From AP-15 sp963814805 (lineage in GTDB: Bacteria; Pseudomonadota; Alphaproteobacteria; ATCC43930; CGMCC-115725), in NCBI GenBank assembly GCA_963814805.1, contig CAWFER010000033.1:310001-374000 (forward strand): 64,000 nucleotides of DNA, in the 5' to 3' direction. Shown one piece after another: positions 38,306-47,866 of this stretch; the first letter of the stretch is position 1, and each line of letters begins with the position of its first letter. A program made the translations under genes and the position numbers. The notes below the pieces were generated by a model. That model ran no database searches. It was not told the origin of the DNA and saw only the letters and a list, made by a program, of their open reading frames with translations.

Positions 38306-41300
38306 ATGCCCCAGGCTCGCCGCCGCGCATTGCGGCATTGCGCGGCTTTGGCCGCCGGGATGCTGATCGCCGCGAGCCCGGCGGCGGGCGCCGCCGAGGC
38401 CTCGGCGGCGGCCAAAAGCGCCAATCACATGATGGCCAGCGGGAACCTCAAATCGGCCGAGATCGAACTGCGCAATGCGATCCAGGAATCGCCGCGCGAT
38501 CCGCTGCTGCGCACCCAGCTGGCGCGGGTTTATCTGCAGCTCGGCGACCCGATATCGGCCGAGCGCGAGGCGCGCGCCGCGCGCGACCGCGACGGCAAGG
38601 AGGCGGATTACCTGCCGGTGCTGATCGACGCGCTGCTGCGCCAGGGCAAGTTCGCCGACCTCACCGAGCTGGTCAAGCCGGGCAAGCGGCCGGCATCGCT
38701 CGAAAGCAAGGTGCGCCTGGCCCTCGGCATCGCCGCGGCCGGCCTGCACGACCGCGCCCGGGCCGAGAAGATGCTGCAACGATGCGATCCGCCTCGATCC
38801 CAGCGCGCAGCCGCCGAAAATCGCTCTGGCGCGGGTGCTGGCCGCGACCGACCCGGCCGAAGCGAACAAGCTCTTGGACCAGGTGCTCGCCGCCGATCCG
38901 CGCTCGGTCGAGGCGCTGCTGATCAAGGGCGAGCTGGCCCGGATCCAGGGCCATCCCAAAGCGGCGCTGAGCCGGTTCGATGCGGCGCTGGCGATCGACC
39001 CGAAAAACCTCGCGGTGCGTCTGAGCCGGGCCAGCCTCAATATCGCCGAAGCCAATTATCCGGCCGCGGACGCCGATCTCAACGCAATCCTCAAAGGTGC
39101 GCCCAACAACTTCATGGCGAATTATCTGCGCGCGCTCGAACTGGCGAAACAGCAGAAATACGCTGCCGCCGATCAACTGTTCGACCGGCTGTCGCCGGGC
39201 TTTGAGCAAGTTTCCGGCGGGCTATTACCTCGCAGGGGGCGACAAAGCTCGCGCTCGGGCAATTTGCCCTGGCCGAGGATCTGCTCGATCAATACCTGAC
39301 CCAATTTCCCAACGACCCCAGGGCGGCGCGCCTCGCCGCGGTCGCCGCGCTGCGCCAGGGCGCGCCGGCGCGGGCGATCGGCTATCTGAAGCCGTTCGCC
39401 GGCAAATCGCCTACCGACCCGCAACTGCTCACCTTGCTCGGCAACGCCTATATGGCCAACGGCAAGCCCGAACTGGCGCTCCAGCAATTCCAAAAAGCGG
39501 CTTCGATCGAGCCGGGCAACCCGACGATCAATACAAGAATGGCGATCTCGGAGATCAGCGTCGGCCAGGGTAAAGAGGGGCTGGCCGAGCTCGAGCGGGT
39601 ATTCGACACCCAATCGGGCGTCGCCGTCGCCGGCCCGACCCTGGTGCTAACCCAGCTACGCGCCGGGCAGACCGACAAGGCGGCCCAGGTTGCGGCGGCG
39701 CTGATCAAGCGCGATCCGAAAAACGCGCTCTACCAGACCCTGCTCGGCATGGTCAAAGCCGCACAGCACGATGTCCCTGCGGCCGAAGCGGCGTTTCGCG
39801 CGGCGCTGGCCAGCCAGCCAGGCTTCGCCCCCGCCAGAAACGATCTGGCGGAGCTTTATCTGACGGCCGGGAAAGCGGACCAGGCCAAGAAGGTGTACAG
39901 CGATGCGCTGGTCGGCAAACCCGACGACGAGGCCGCTCTCCTCGGCCTGGCGAACATCGCACTCGGCGAAAAAAATTGGTCCGAGGCGAGCGGTTACATC
40001 GATCGCGCCCGCTCCGCCGCGCCCAATGATCCGGCCCCCGGGCTGACCCTGGTGCGCAGCTACGAGTTGCAGCAGGATTGGGCCAACGCCAAGGCGGAGG
40101 CGACGGCGCTCAGCGCCCAATTCCCGGCCAACAGCCAAGTGTTGCAGACGCAGGCGCAGGCCCAGCTTGCGGCGGGCGATGCCAACGGGGCGATTTCGAG
40201 CTACGAACGCCTGCATGAGCTGGAGCCGAATTCGCTGCCGATCCTGTCGCGCTATGTGGACTTGCTCAACTCGGCAAAGCGTTACCACGAAGCGCGCGGG
40301 GTCTTGCAGGACGCGATCGCCAAGGATCCCAAAAACAGCTCTCTCAAAGCCGCGCTGATCCGGGTCGTCGCCGCCAGCGACGGCGTCGATGCCGGGGTGG
40401 CGCAGGCGAACAGCTTTGCCGTGGAGGATCCAAGCAGCAACGTCTATGATTTGGTCGCGGCCGATCTTTACCAGAACGCGGGGCGATTCGACGACGCCGC
40501 GGCGCTGCTGCAAAAGGCGGTGGCGGCCCGGCCGACCGACGACGCGCTAACGGTCGCGCTTGCTCGCCTCAATATCCGGACCGGCCATTTCGCCAAGGCC
40601 GAGGCCACCTTGAACGGCCGGTTGCAGAGCGACCCCAAAGACGTCGCCGTCCGCTCGGTCCTCGGCCAGCTCTATCTGGCTACCGGCCGCACCGCCGATG
40701 CGAACAAAATGTACAGCGATCTGGTGGCGCAGAACGCAAATGATACGACCGGCCTGCTCGGCCTGGCCGATGTCGCCATCGCCCAAAAGCAATGGTCCGA
40801 GGCGATCGGCGACATTACCCGCGCGCGTAGCGCCGCCCCCAACGATCCGGCCCCGGGCATCAAGCTCGTCAATCTTTATGCGATGCAGCAGGACTGGAAA
40901 AACGCCACCGCGACCGCAGCCGCCCTGGCCGCGAAATTCCCGTCGAACGCCGCTGTTCTCGACGTTGAGGCGCGCGCCCAGTTCGGCGCCGGCGACACCA
41001 AGGGTGCGATCGCCACCTACGCGCAGGCCTATCAGCTGGCGCCGGCCTCTGCGCCGATCCTGTCGCGCTACCTCGCCGTTTTGAACAAGGCAAAAGATTA
41101 TCCGCAGGTGCGCTCGGTGCTGCAGGCGGCTCTCGACCACGCGCCGCAAAACCCCGCTCTCAAGGGCGACCTGATCCGGGTCGCAGCCGAGATCGGCGGG
41201 GTCGAGGCGGGGCTGGCCAAGGCGCGAGACTATGCCAAGGCCGACCCGGGCAACCCGCTTTACGATCTGGTGTCAGCCGATCTGTTGGTGAACGCCGGGC

Positions 41301-41917
41301 GCGGCAAGGAGGCGGCGGCGCTCCTCGAAAAGGCGCTGGCGGCCAAACCGGCCGATGACAGTCTGACCTCGGCCCTCGCCCGGGTCTACAATGCGACCGG
41401 CGCGACCGGCAAGGCCGAGGCGCTGCTCAACGCCCGGCTCAAGACCGCGCCGAACGACTTTGCCCTCGAAGTGACCCTGGCGTCGCTCTATCTACAGAAC
41501 AAGAATTACGATGCCGCAATCGTCGAGTACAACAAGCTGGTGGCCTTGCGGCCGGACGATGCGGCCTCGCTCAACAATCTGGCCTGGCTCTACCAGCAAA
41601 AAGGCGATCTGGCGAAGGCTCAACAACTGGCCGAACGCGCGGTCGCCGCGGCTCCCAGCGCCGCCCAGATCGACGATACCCTCGGCTGGATCCTGCTGGC
41701 GCAGGGACATGCCGACAAGGCGGTGACCTATCTCACGGCCGCCAACGTGTCGGCCCCCGCCGACCCGGCGATCCAGTACCACCTCGCCGTCGCCCTGCAC
41801 CGCGCCGGCCACAGCGCCGATGCCCAGGCCATGCTGGAAAAGCTGCTCGGCTCGGGCGCCGCCTTTGCCGATAAGGCGCAGGCCAAAAAGCTGCTGGCCG
41901 AACTCAAGCACGGCTAA
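38306..41917 (+). CDS. prsT: XrtA/PEP-CTERM system TPR-repeat protein PrsT (frame broken)
   Basis: About 1,200 residues, exported. The signal peptide (MPQARRRALRHCAALAAGML, then SPAAGAAEA) lacks a lipobox, although the family (TIGR02917) is often called a lipoprotein. The rest is TPR after TPR, from ASGNLKSAEIELRNAIQESP to FADKAQAKKLLAELKHG. Shifts near 38790, 39200 and 39240 each need one base removed; from 39240 to the stop the frame is clean. The chain is longer than the roughly 900 residues usual for the family because of an internal 816-base period. The start has GGAAGGAC upstream. PrsT is thought to act in exopolysaccharide assembly or export; details are unknown. Confidence 0.9.
39845..41917 (+). 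repeat. 816-bp super-repeat inside prsT
   Basis: LAELYLTAGKADQAKKVYSD at 39845, LGQLYLATGRTADANKMYSD at 40661 and LASLYLQNKNYDAAIVEYNK at 41477 begin three in-register units spaced exactly 816 bases (272 residues, eight TPRs of 34). Units one and two share blocks such as RARSAAPNDPAPG and LQQDW/MQQDW; unit three is cut short by the stop codon. Confidence 0.85.
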
Positions 41918-41971
41918 CCCCGCGCGCCGCGGCCGCCTGCCGCTCGACTTGGCGCGCCAGGCGCGCCGCCG

Positions 41972-43117
41972 TTACGGGGTGGTCGCAATCTCCTGCAGCA
42001 GCCGCTTCAGCTCGTCGGCGAGAGCCGGCTGCGCCTGCTGCCGGCGAACCGCGACATCGGTCCCAATCGCGGATTCGACGCCGACGGCAATCGGCGGCGC
42101 CGGGACGTGTTGCAGCGCCTCCGTCAGGGCCACCACCGCTTCGCGCAGCTGCGAAAGCTCCGCCGCTTCGGCGAGAGCCGGCCGCCCCGGCGCCGGCCGG
42201 CTTTGCTCGACCGTATGCAACCTCATCTCGATCGCTTCGAGCGAAGAGCGGTTGAGCGCGGCGAGCCCATCGGTCGCCGCCACTAGGCGCTCGCTCGCCT
42301 CGCTCAGCGCACGTTGCCCCTGTTCGAGCGCGCCGGCCAGCCGAGCCGGGATCTGCCCCGGGATCTGCGTCGCCGCGGCGGGAACCTCGCGGCCGCGCTC
42401 CAGGCTCACGCTTTGGGCGGCCTCGAGCAGCTCCACGGCCCGGCGCAGCAGCGCGGTTTCGACCGGCTCGGCCGGCAACCTCGCCATGGTGTCGATCAGA
42501 GGATCGATCGAGACGTCGATGGCGAGTCGGGCGAGAACGGCGATAAGGATCAGCCCGACCGCGATCAGCCCGGCCGCGGCGGTCGGGATCGGGCCCACCA
42601 CGACCGGCAGCGAGCCATGCTGCTGCGCCTCTCCCAACGCCACCGCAGCGGCCAGCGCGATCAAGGCGCTGAAGAAATGGGTGCGCGCCGCCCAAATATA
42701 GCAGAGGCGTGCGACCTCCCGTCTCGCCTCTTCCGGGCGAAACGAGCGACGCAGCACGACGGCGCCGTCCGGTCTCGCCGGCCGCGGCTGCGGCGCCGCC
42801 GGCAGCGGCGCAAGCCGCCGCAATCCGCCGGCGGCGAGGGCTGCGGTCCAGTCGGGTCCGGCCGGGCCGCGATACGCCGGAGTACGCGCGAAATGGCGGC
42901 GCAGCAGCAGGCTCAGACCGACGAGATTTGCCGCGATCAGCACCATCGCGCACAGCGCGTAGACGCCGAGCGCCACGACCGCGAGCTCGGGCAGCAACGG
43001 CGTCAACGCCGGCATGATAGCGGCATGCCGGGTCAGCGGCAGCACCGCCCCGGCCATCGCGGCCGCAGCGGCGATTGCGACCGCCACGCTGGTCAAGACG
43101 ATTATCCAGGGTCGCAT
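41972..43117 (-). CDS. Hypothetical membrane protein with long helical tail
   Basis: A 381-residue protein I cannot assign. Two N-terminal helices (WIIVLTSVAVAIAAAAAMAG; VVALGVYALCAMVLIAANLV) and two more near residues 155-215 (FFSALIALAAAVALGEAQQH; AAGLIAVGLILIAVLARLAI) are followed by about 170 cytoplasmic residues rich in helix and coiled coil (LLRRAVELLEAAQSVSLERG; SRPALAEAAELSQLREAVVA-like stretches). The topology recalls MotA/ExbB-like or anti-phage membrane scaffolds, but no motif supports either. The start 43117 has GAGGA upstream; an earlier start at 43282 is possible. It faces prsT convergently, 54 bases away. Confidence 0.65.
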   Translation of the reverse strand: MRPWIIVLTSVAVAIAAAAAMAGAVLPLTRHAAIMPALTPLLPELAVVALGVYALCAMVLIAANLVGLSLLLRRHFARTPAYRGPAGPDWTAALAAGGLRRLAPLPAAPQPRPARPDGAVVLRRSFRPEEARREVARLCYIWAARTHFFSALIALAAAVALGEAQQHGSLPVVVGPIPTAAAGLIAVGLILIAVLARLAIDVSIDPLIDTMARLPAEPVETALLRRAVELLEAAQSVSLERGREVPAAATQIPGQIPARLAGALEQGQRALSEASERLVAATDGLAALNRSSLEAIEMRLHTVEQSRPAPGRPALAEAAELSQLREAVVALTEALQHVPAPPIAVGVESAIGTDVAVRRQQAQPALADELKRLLQEIATTP

Positions 43118-43430
43118 TGCTGGTCCTCTAATCGGCCGGGTAAGCCGCGGCGCCCTGATTCCGGCTGTCCGCATGCAATCGTTCGACAGACGGGCTGAGC
43201 GGCCGCCAGAAAACAACGCGCCGCACCTGCTCGCGACCGGCACAAGTCGTGTCGGCGCTCGGGAATCACTAAAGCCTCGCAATAGCGCAAGTCCACATCT
43301 TTACCAAATTTAGCCGCGCCAGCAACCAACGCCTGACCAAATTCGATCGAGATTTGAGGCGCTAACGCGCCATTGCCGCAATGCCGGATCTTGGGAGGCC
43401 CGCCAACCCTGCGGGCGCCGCCGATCTGCT
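43118..43430. other. Gene-free stretch
   Basis: No gene is supported between the membrane protein start and the alpha/beta hydrolase end. Sequence around 43265-43315 is AT-rich for this genome but has no clear promoter or terminator hairpin. Confidence 0.5.
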
Positions 43431-44234
43431 CTAGGGGTGAATGACGCTCGCGCTGCGGCTGACGACGAACCCTTCGCGGCGCTCGACAAAATCGGCGACG
43501 ATTTCGGTAAAGGCCTCCGGCCGATCGGTGCTGATCGCATGACCGGCGTCGTAAACAAACACCAGATGGCAATTGGGCATCAGCTGCGGATAGAAACGAC
43601 CCATCTGCGGCGGGATCACGCGATCGAGGGTGCCGAACAAGACCAGGGTCGGGGTGGCGAGGCCCGGCAGCCGGGCTTCGAGATCGGCGTCGCGATCCGG
43701 TCCGCGCAGCCGGCCGACCAGCCGTCCCGTCTTCGCCCGCACCGCCGGATCGGGCATCGGCAAGGGGGCGACCCGCTCGGGATGCGCGTAAAGCCGGCGG
43801 GCCATCTCTTCGGGCGAACCCGAGGGCGGTTCGGCGCCTTGCGGGCGGATCGCCGCCGGCGCCTCCAAAACCAGGGCGCTCACCCGTTCCGGCTGCCGCA
43901 ACGCCAGCCACAGCGCGGTCTTGCCGCCAAACGAGGTGCCCATCAGGTTGAAATTGTCGAGGCCGAGCCCGGCGATTGCCCGGCCCATCGTCGCGGCCAT
44001 TTCGGGCATGTCGTGGGTGCGGCTGTTCTCAGCCGACAGCCCGAAGCCCGGCATCTCGAACGCGATCACCCGAAACCGGCGGCGCAGCAGCTCATGCCCC
44101 GGGCTCAAGCGCAGCCCGCCGGCGCCGTGCAGATGCACCAGCGGCGGCCCTTCGCCGGCCGTCATATAGCGGATGCGGAAGCCGTCGGCCTCGACATGGC
44201 CTTCGCGGAACGAGCTTTCGGTCTCGATCACCAA
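43431..44234 (-). CDS. Alpha/beta-fold hydrolase
   Basis: A 267-residue hydrolase with a complete triad: Ser in NLMGTSFGGKTALWLA, Asp in LVLFGTLDRVIPPQ and His in VYDAGHAISTDRP. The oxyanion-hole segment is PLVHLHGAGGLRLSPG. It is similar in layout to meta-cleavage-product hydrolases (MhpC/BphD) and haloalkane-type esterases; substrate unknown. The start is TTG 44234 or GTG 44231, with GGGAGGG upstream. The LLM oxidoreductase gene lies 31 bases upstream, so the two probably form an operon. Confidence 0.88.
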   Translation of the reverse strand: MVIETESSFREGHVEADGFRIRYMTAGEGPPLVHLHGAGGLRLSPGHELLRRRFRVIAFEMPGFGLSAENSRTHDMPEMAATMGRAIAGLGLDNFNLMGTSFGGKTALWLALRQPERVSALVLEAPAAIRPQGAEPPSGSPEEMARRLYAHPERVAPLPMPDPAVRAKTGRLVGRLRGPDRDADLEARLPGLATPTLVLFGTLDRVIPPQMGRFYPQLMPNCHLVFVYDAGHAISTDRPEAFTEIVADFVERREGFVVSRSASVIHP

Positions 44235-44265
44235 CGCGATCCCTCCCGCCGCCGAGTGTCCGCCC

Positions 44266-45342
44266 TCAAATCTCGCGAATCCGCGGCAGCACCTTTGTGC
44301 CGAACAGCTCGAGCAACTCCATCAACCGGCCGATATCGCTGGCGCCGGGGTTTTGCAAGGACAGATCGAGCACGCCGACCCCGACCTCGTCGCGAACCCG
44401 CTGGATCTGCGCGACGATCGCATCGGGGCCGCCGACAAAGGTGGTCGGCAACACCCCGCCGACATTGGGCGTGCGCTTTTCTCCGGCGATGTTGCGCTGA
44501 TCGAGCTCGACGAGCGCGTCGCGCACCCCGGCGCGCAGCGGAAACGGCGCCTGGCCGCGCTGCTGCTCGAGCCGCGCATGCGCCTCGTCGTCGGTTTCGG
44601 CGAGCAGCATGTTGGCGCGATAGATGATGTCGTCGGGGCCGGGCTCCCAGCCATAGCCGGCACAGGCGTCGCGATAGAGCCGGGTCGATTTCGCCATCAC
44701 CTCGAACGGCCCGTAGGAGACGCCGAGGCCGAGATGGTTGCGCGCGGCGAACTCGCAGGATTCGCGGCTCGTGCCCAGCGCATAGGTCGGCGGATAGGGC
44801 TGCTGCAAGGGCCGCGGCCACACCGAGACGGTGCGGTACTGGAAATGCCGGCCCTGCCAGCCGAAAGGCTGCGGCTCGGTCCACGCCTTCAGGATTAGCT
44901 CCATCCCCTCGTCGGTGCGCTCGCGCGCCTCGTCCGGGTTGAGATCGAAGCTCAGATACTCGTTGGTCGTGCCGCGCAAGAGGCCGACCACGAGCCGCCC
45001 TTGCGACAAGGTGTCGAGCATCGCCAGCTCCTCGGCGACCCGGATGGGGTTGCTCTGCGGCACGATCGGCCCCAGCAGCGCGATCTTGATGCGCTTCAGC
45101 TTTGCCGCGATGAACGCCGCCGAAATCGGCGGCGACGGCGTCAGGATGCGCGGCGAGTAATGGTGCTCCGACACGCTGACCCAGTCGAAGCCGAGCTCCT
45201 CGACATATTCGAGCCGCTCGATCATGCCGCGATAGGCGGCGTCGCCGGCCGCGGGGTCATAGGCCCCGGCCGGCACCGGCCATTCCGCCGGCAGCGGGTG
45301 CGGCGACAGATAGCGCCCGGTCTCAAAAAACGAGACTTTCAT
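44266..45342 (-). CDS. LLM-class flavin-dependent oxidoreductase
   Basis: A 358-residue luciferase-like flavoprotein. MKVSFFETGRYLSPHPLP starts the chain, FDWVSVSEHHYSPRILTPSP carries the EHHY motif, VAEELAMLDTLSQGRLVVGL and WPRPLQQPYPPTYALGTSR are conserved blocks, and LPTTFVGGPDAIVAQIQRV is the C-terminal segment. FMN reduced by a separate reductase is expected. It is distantly related to the gene at 13787. The adjacent hydrolase suggests that a monooxygenated ester or lactone is then hydrolysed, in the manner of a Baeyer-Villiger product; this is inference. Confidence 0.9.
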   Translation of the reverse strand: MKVSFFETGRYLSPHPLPAEWPVPAGAYDPAAGDAAYRGMIERLEYVEELGFDWVSVSEHHYSPRILTPSPPISAAFIAAKLKRIKIALLGPIVPQSNPIRVAEELAMLDTLSQGRLVVGLLRGTTNEYLSFDLNPDEARERTDEGMELILKAWTEPQPFGWQGRHFQYRTVSVWPRPLQQPYPPTYALGTSRESCEFAARNHLGLGVSYGPFEVMAKSTRLYRDACAGYGWEPGPDDIIYRANMLLAETDDEAHARLEQQRGQAPFPLRAGVRDALVELDQRNIAGEKRTPNVGGVLPTTFVGGPDAIVAQIQRVRDEVGVGVLDLSLQNPGASDIGRLMELLELFGTKVLPRIREI

Positions 45343-45558
45343 GGCTCATTCACCAAACATGCTGAAACCGTCGGTCAATGCAATTCTTCGACCGGTAATC
45401 CTGAGCATTGAACCTGTCAATACCCGGCCACCGGCTCGGCGGCGCGGCAACACCGCAGAAAAGGCGGCCGAAAGGCTAAAATCCCGAGATCTTTCGCCAC
45501 AGCAGGGCTCGCGGCCGGCGCCAGCACACGCTCAGCGAGCGAAGCCCCATCATCGCCG

Positions 45559-47160
45559 CTAGCTTCGATATTGGCTCGTGAGGAAACGTAAAGCGTGAGC
45601 AATTTCCGGAGTACTGGGCGGCGGCCGAAAGCCGGCTTGGGCGGCGCCTGCGCGTGGCGCCGCCGGCCGCTGCGCGACGATGGCCGGGCTGATCGTCGGC
45701 GTCGCCGATCGGCCGGCGAACTCGGTGGCGATGCTCAGCTGCACCGCCAGTTCTTTCGCTTCGTTGTTCTGCGGGCAAAGCTTGACGGCTTGGCGGCAGG
45801 CATCGAGCGCCGCCTGATCCTCGCCGAGCGACTGCAGCGATCGGGCCAGCCAGAGCCAGATGTTGTCACCCTCGGGCTCCAGCTCCAGCGAACGGGAAAA
45901 CAGGTTCTTGGCTTCGGCATGCGCGCCGGTTTCGGCCATCAGCCGGCCGAACCTGAACAGCGCCAGCGCATGGTCCGGCGCTAGCTCGAGGATCTGGCGG
46001 TAGCCGCGCTCGGCGGCGGCGGTTTCGCCCTGTCGCTGGAATTCGAGGGTCGTCTCGAGCATCTCGGAGAGACACCTCGGATCCAGCCTTCCGCCCAGAT
46101 TGCGATTGGTTTTGGTGGCGATGCAGACCGGGCGTTGACGGCGCTCCTGCTGCGGGGCGAACAGGTATTTGTACGGCTCGTCGCCTTTCAGGAAGTCGTA
46201 GGTGGTCAATCCATGCGCGATCGCGTGCCGGATGCTGTAGGCGTGCAGCAGGTATCCGGCCGGCATCTCCCGGTAGGTTTCATCCCGTCCGCCGATAAAG
46301 AACAGCAGGGATTTTTTGCAAGCATCGACCAAGCTGGCGAGTGCGGCGACCGGCCTGTCGCCATGCCAGAACACCGGCAGGAACAACGTGCCATTGTCGG
46401 CGCAACGAGCCAGCATCATTTGGTTACGCAGCGCGATCTCATTGGCTTTCTCCGGACCTTTGCTCGTCGCCCATTTGGTTTTCCAGAACTCTAACAGAAT
46501 GGTTAAATACTCGTAGACGTTATCAGCCGATCCCAACGTGATACTAAAATCTCGTCCTGAATCTACCTTTCGCAACAGCCGGCGGATTTTCTGTCTATTA
46601 TTGGCGCTCAGCGTATTCAGGTACTCATCCCAACTCCCCGGCAGATCAATCGATGGGCACACACCGTGATCGGTCGGTTCACCGGCGTTTTTATAGATGA
46701 TGGCCGTATGCGTAAACCGCATTTTGTCGAACGGGCGCAGGAACATTCGGCGCCGGCGCTCGGACATGGTAAGATTTTCCATGGTGAACCGGGCCCAATT
46801 GAGCTCACGCTTGAGGTATTCGGCGAATGCCGGAACCGCCTCGGCCTCGAACTCGGGCTGCGCCAGGATGCCGGTGTAATCCGAGAAGCCGCCCCCGGCC
46901 AGGTAAAGCGCGTTGGAAAAGCCGTGCGCCTTGTCGAACACGGTGTGCATGCGGATCGGTAGGAACGCGCCGTAGTCGGCGTCGCTCGCGGCGCGTTTGC
47001 CGGCGAGCACAAACCAGACGCTCCGGTGCACGGCCAACCAATCGAACAGCCACTGCCAGGAGAGGAAGATCTGCGCCTCGGGATCAGATTCGTAAACCAT
47101 ATCCCAGTTGCCGCGCAGGGCGACGAAGTCGTCCAATTCCTCGATAACCTGAATGTACAT
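45559..47160 (-). CDS. GNAT (BioF2/FemAB-like) acetyltransferase fused to TPR repeats
   Basis: A 533-residue two-part protein. Residues 1-340 are an acyltransferase of the PF13480 type: FLSWQWLFDWLAVHRSVWFV, NTLSANNRQKIRRLLRKVDS, FLPVFWHGDRPVAALASLVD and YDFLKGDEPYKYLFAPQQ, the last being the conserved DFLxGDExYK motif. Residues 360-500 are TPR units (AERGYRQILELAPDHALALF; AKNLFSRSLELEPEGDNIWL; ALDACRQAVKLCPQNNEAKE). The tail is Pro/Ala-rich. The start at 47160 has GGAGTAAGG upstream. Such acyltransferases often act in polysaccharide or lipid modification. A TPR fusion is unusual and may place the enzyme in a complex. Confidence 0.82.
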   Translation of the reverse strand: MYIQVIEELDDFVALRGNWDMVYESDPEAQIFLSWQWLFDWLAVHRSVWFVLAGKRAASDADYGAFLPIRMHTVFDKAHGFSNALYLAGGGFSDYTGILAQPEFEAEAVPAFAEYLKRELNWARFTMENLTMSERRRRMFLRPFDKMRFTHTAIIYKNAGEPTDHGVCPSIDLPGSWDEYLNTLSANNRQKIRRLLRKVDSGRDFSITLGSADNVYEYLTILLEFWKTKWATSKGPEKANEIALRNQMMLARCADNGTLFLPVFWHGDRPVAALASLVDACKKSLLFFIGGRDETYREMPAGYLLHAYSIRHAIAHGLTTYDFLKGDEPYKYLFAPQQERRQRPVCIATKTNRNLGGRLDPRCLSEMLETTLEFQRQGETAAAERGYRQILELAPDHALALFRFGRLMAETGAHAEAKNLFSRSLELEPEGDNIWLWLARSLQSLGEDQAALDACRQAVKLCPQNNEAKELAVQLSIATEFAGRSATPTISPAIVAQRPAAPRAGAAQAGFRPPPSTPEIAHALRFLTSQYRS

Positions 47161-47293
47161 CGGCCTTACTCCGCGATGGCCCAATATACTGGACCCCGAG
47201 GCTCGCGATCAAGCGGGTAGCGCCAAATCAGCATCGGCCGCGATCTGCAGCAAATAACTCCGCAAATCTTGTTTGATTAACCTTGCTCGAGAC

Positions 47294-47866
47294 TCAGAAA
47301 AAGATGCTGATATTTTTGGCGAGCAGCACGTTCTGGTCGAGGGTCAGCCGGCGGCGGGCGATCTTCCATGCGCCCTCGACCCGGCGCAGCCGGTCGCGGC
47401 GGGCGCCGACATAGAAATCCTGCTCGGCGTCGGAGCGGCTTTTGTAGACAATGAAGTTGCAGCGGATTTCGACCTCCGCCGCGGCGGCGCCCGGCGTCAC
47501 CTCGATGTTGGCGATCGAGTGGCGGGTGCGCGAGGGCGGGTCCTCGGCCCAGGCCATGCCGGTCTCCAGCCGCGCGACGCGCCCGGCCAGGGTCGCCTTG
47601 GTCTCGTCGAGCACCGCCAGCGCGTCCTCCTCGGCGCGATCGTCGTTGGGCCGGCGCGTGGGATCGAGGATGGCGACGGCCTTGCTCGAGCTCGGGTAAT
47701 AATTGCCGCGCGTCGACATCGAATAGCGGACATCCTCGGTAAACAGATCGAGCCATTCGGCAAAGCGCCGCTCGTCCAACAGCCGCGCCTCGCGATAGAG
47801 GAATTGCTCGATCTCGCGGATCGTCCGCTCGGAGATCGCCCCCTCGCGAATGGCCTCCTCAGTCAT
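47294..47866 (-). CDS. Aromatic-ring-hydroxylating dioxygenase, beta subunit
   Basis: A 190-residue SnoaL-fold small subunit of a Rieske dioxygenase. EIEQFLYREARLLDERRFAE and WLDLFTEDVRYSMSTRGNYY form the conserved N-terminal half, GMAWAEDPPSRTRHSIANIE and VEIRCNFIVYKSRSDAEQDF follow, and RRDRLRRVEGAWKIARRRLT closes the family pattern. It supports the alpha subunit in an alpha3beta3 hexamer. Its start overlaps the alpha-subunit stop by eight bases, so translation is coupled. It is the last gene of the operon. Confidence 0.93.
   Translation of the reverse strand: MTEEAIREGAISERTIREIEQFLYREARLLDERRFAEWLDLFTEDVRYSMSTRGNYYPSSSKAVAILDPTRRPNDDRAEEDALAVLDETKATLAGRVARLETGMAWAEDPPSRTRHSIANIEVTPGAAAAEVEIRCNFIVYKSRSDAEQDFYVGARRDRLRRVEGAWKIARRRLTLDQNVLLAKNISIFF

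Noticed and set aside
41904..42953. 349-residue minus-strand frame overlapping the membrane protein
   Set aside because: Arg/Gly-rich with no hydrophobic logic. The frame ending at 41972 has helices and a ribosome binding site.
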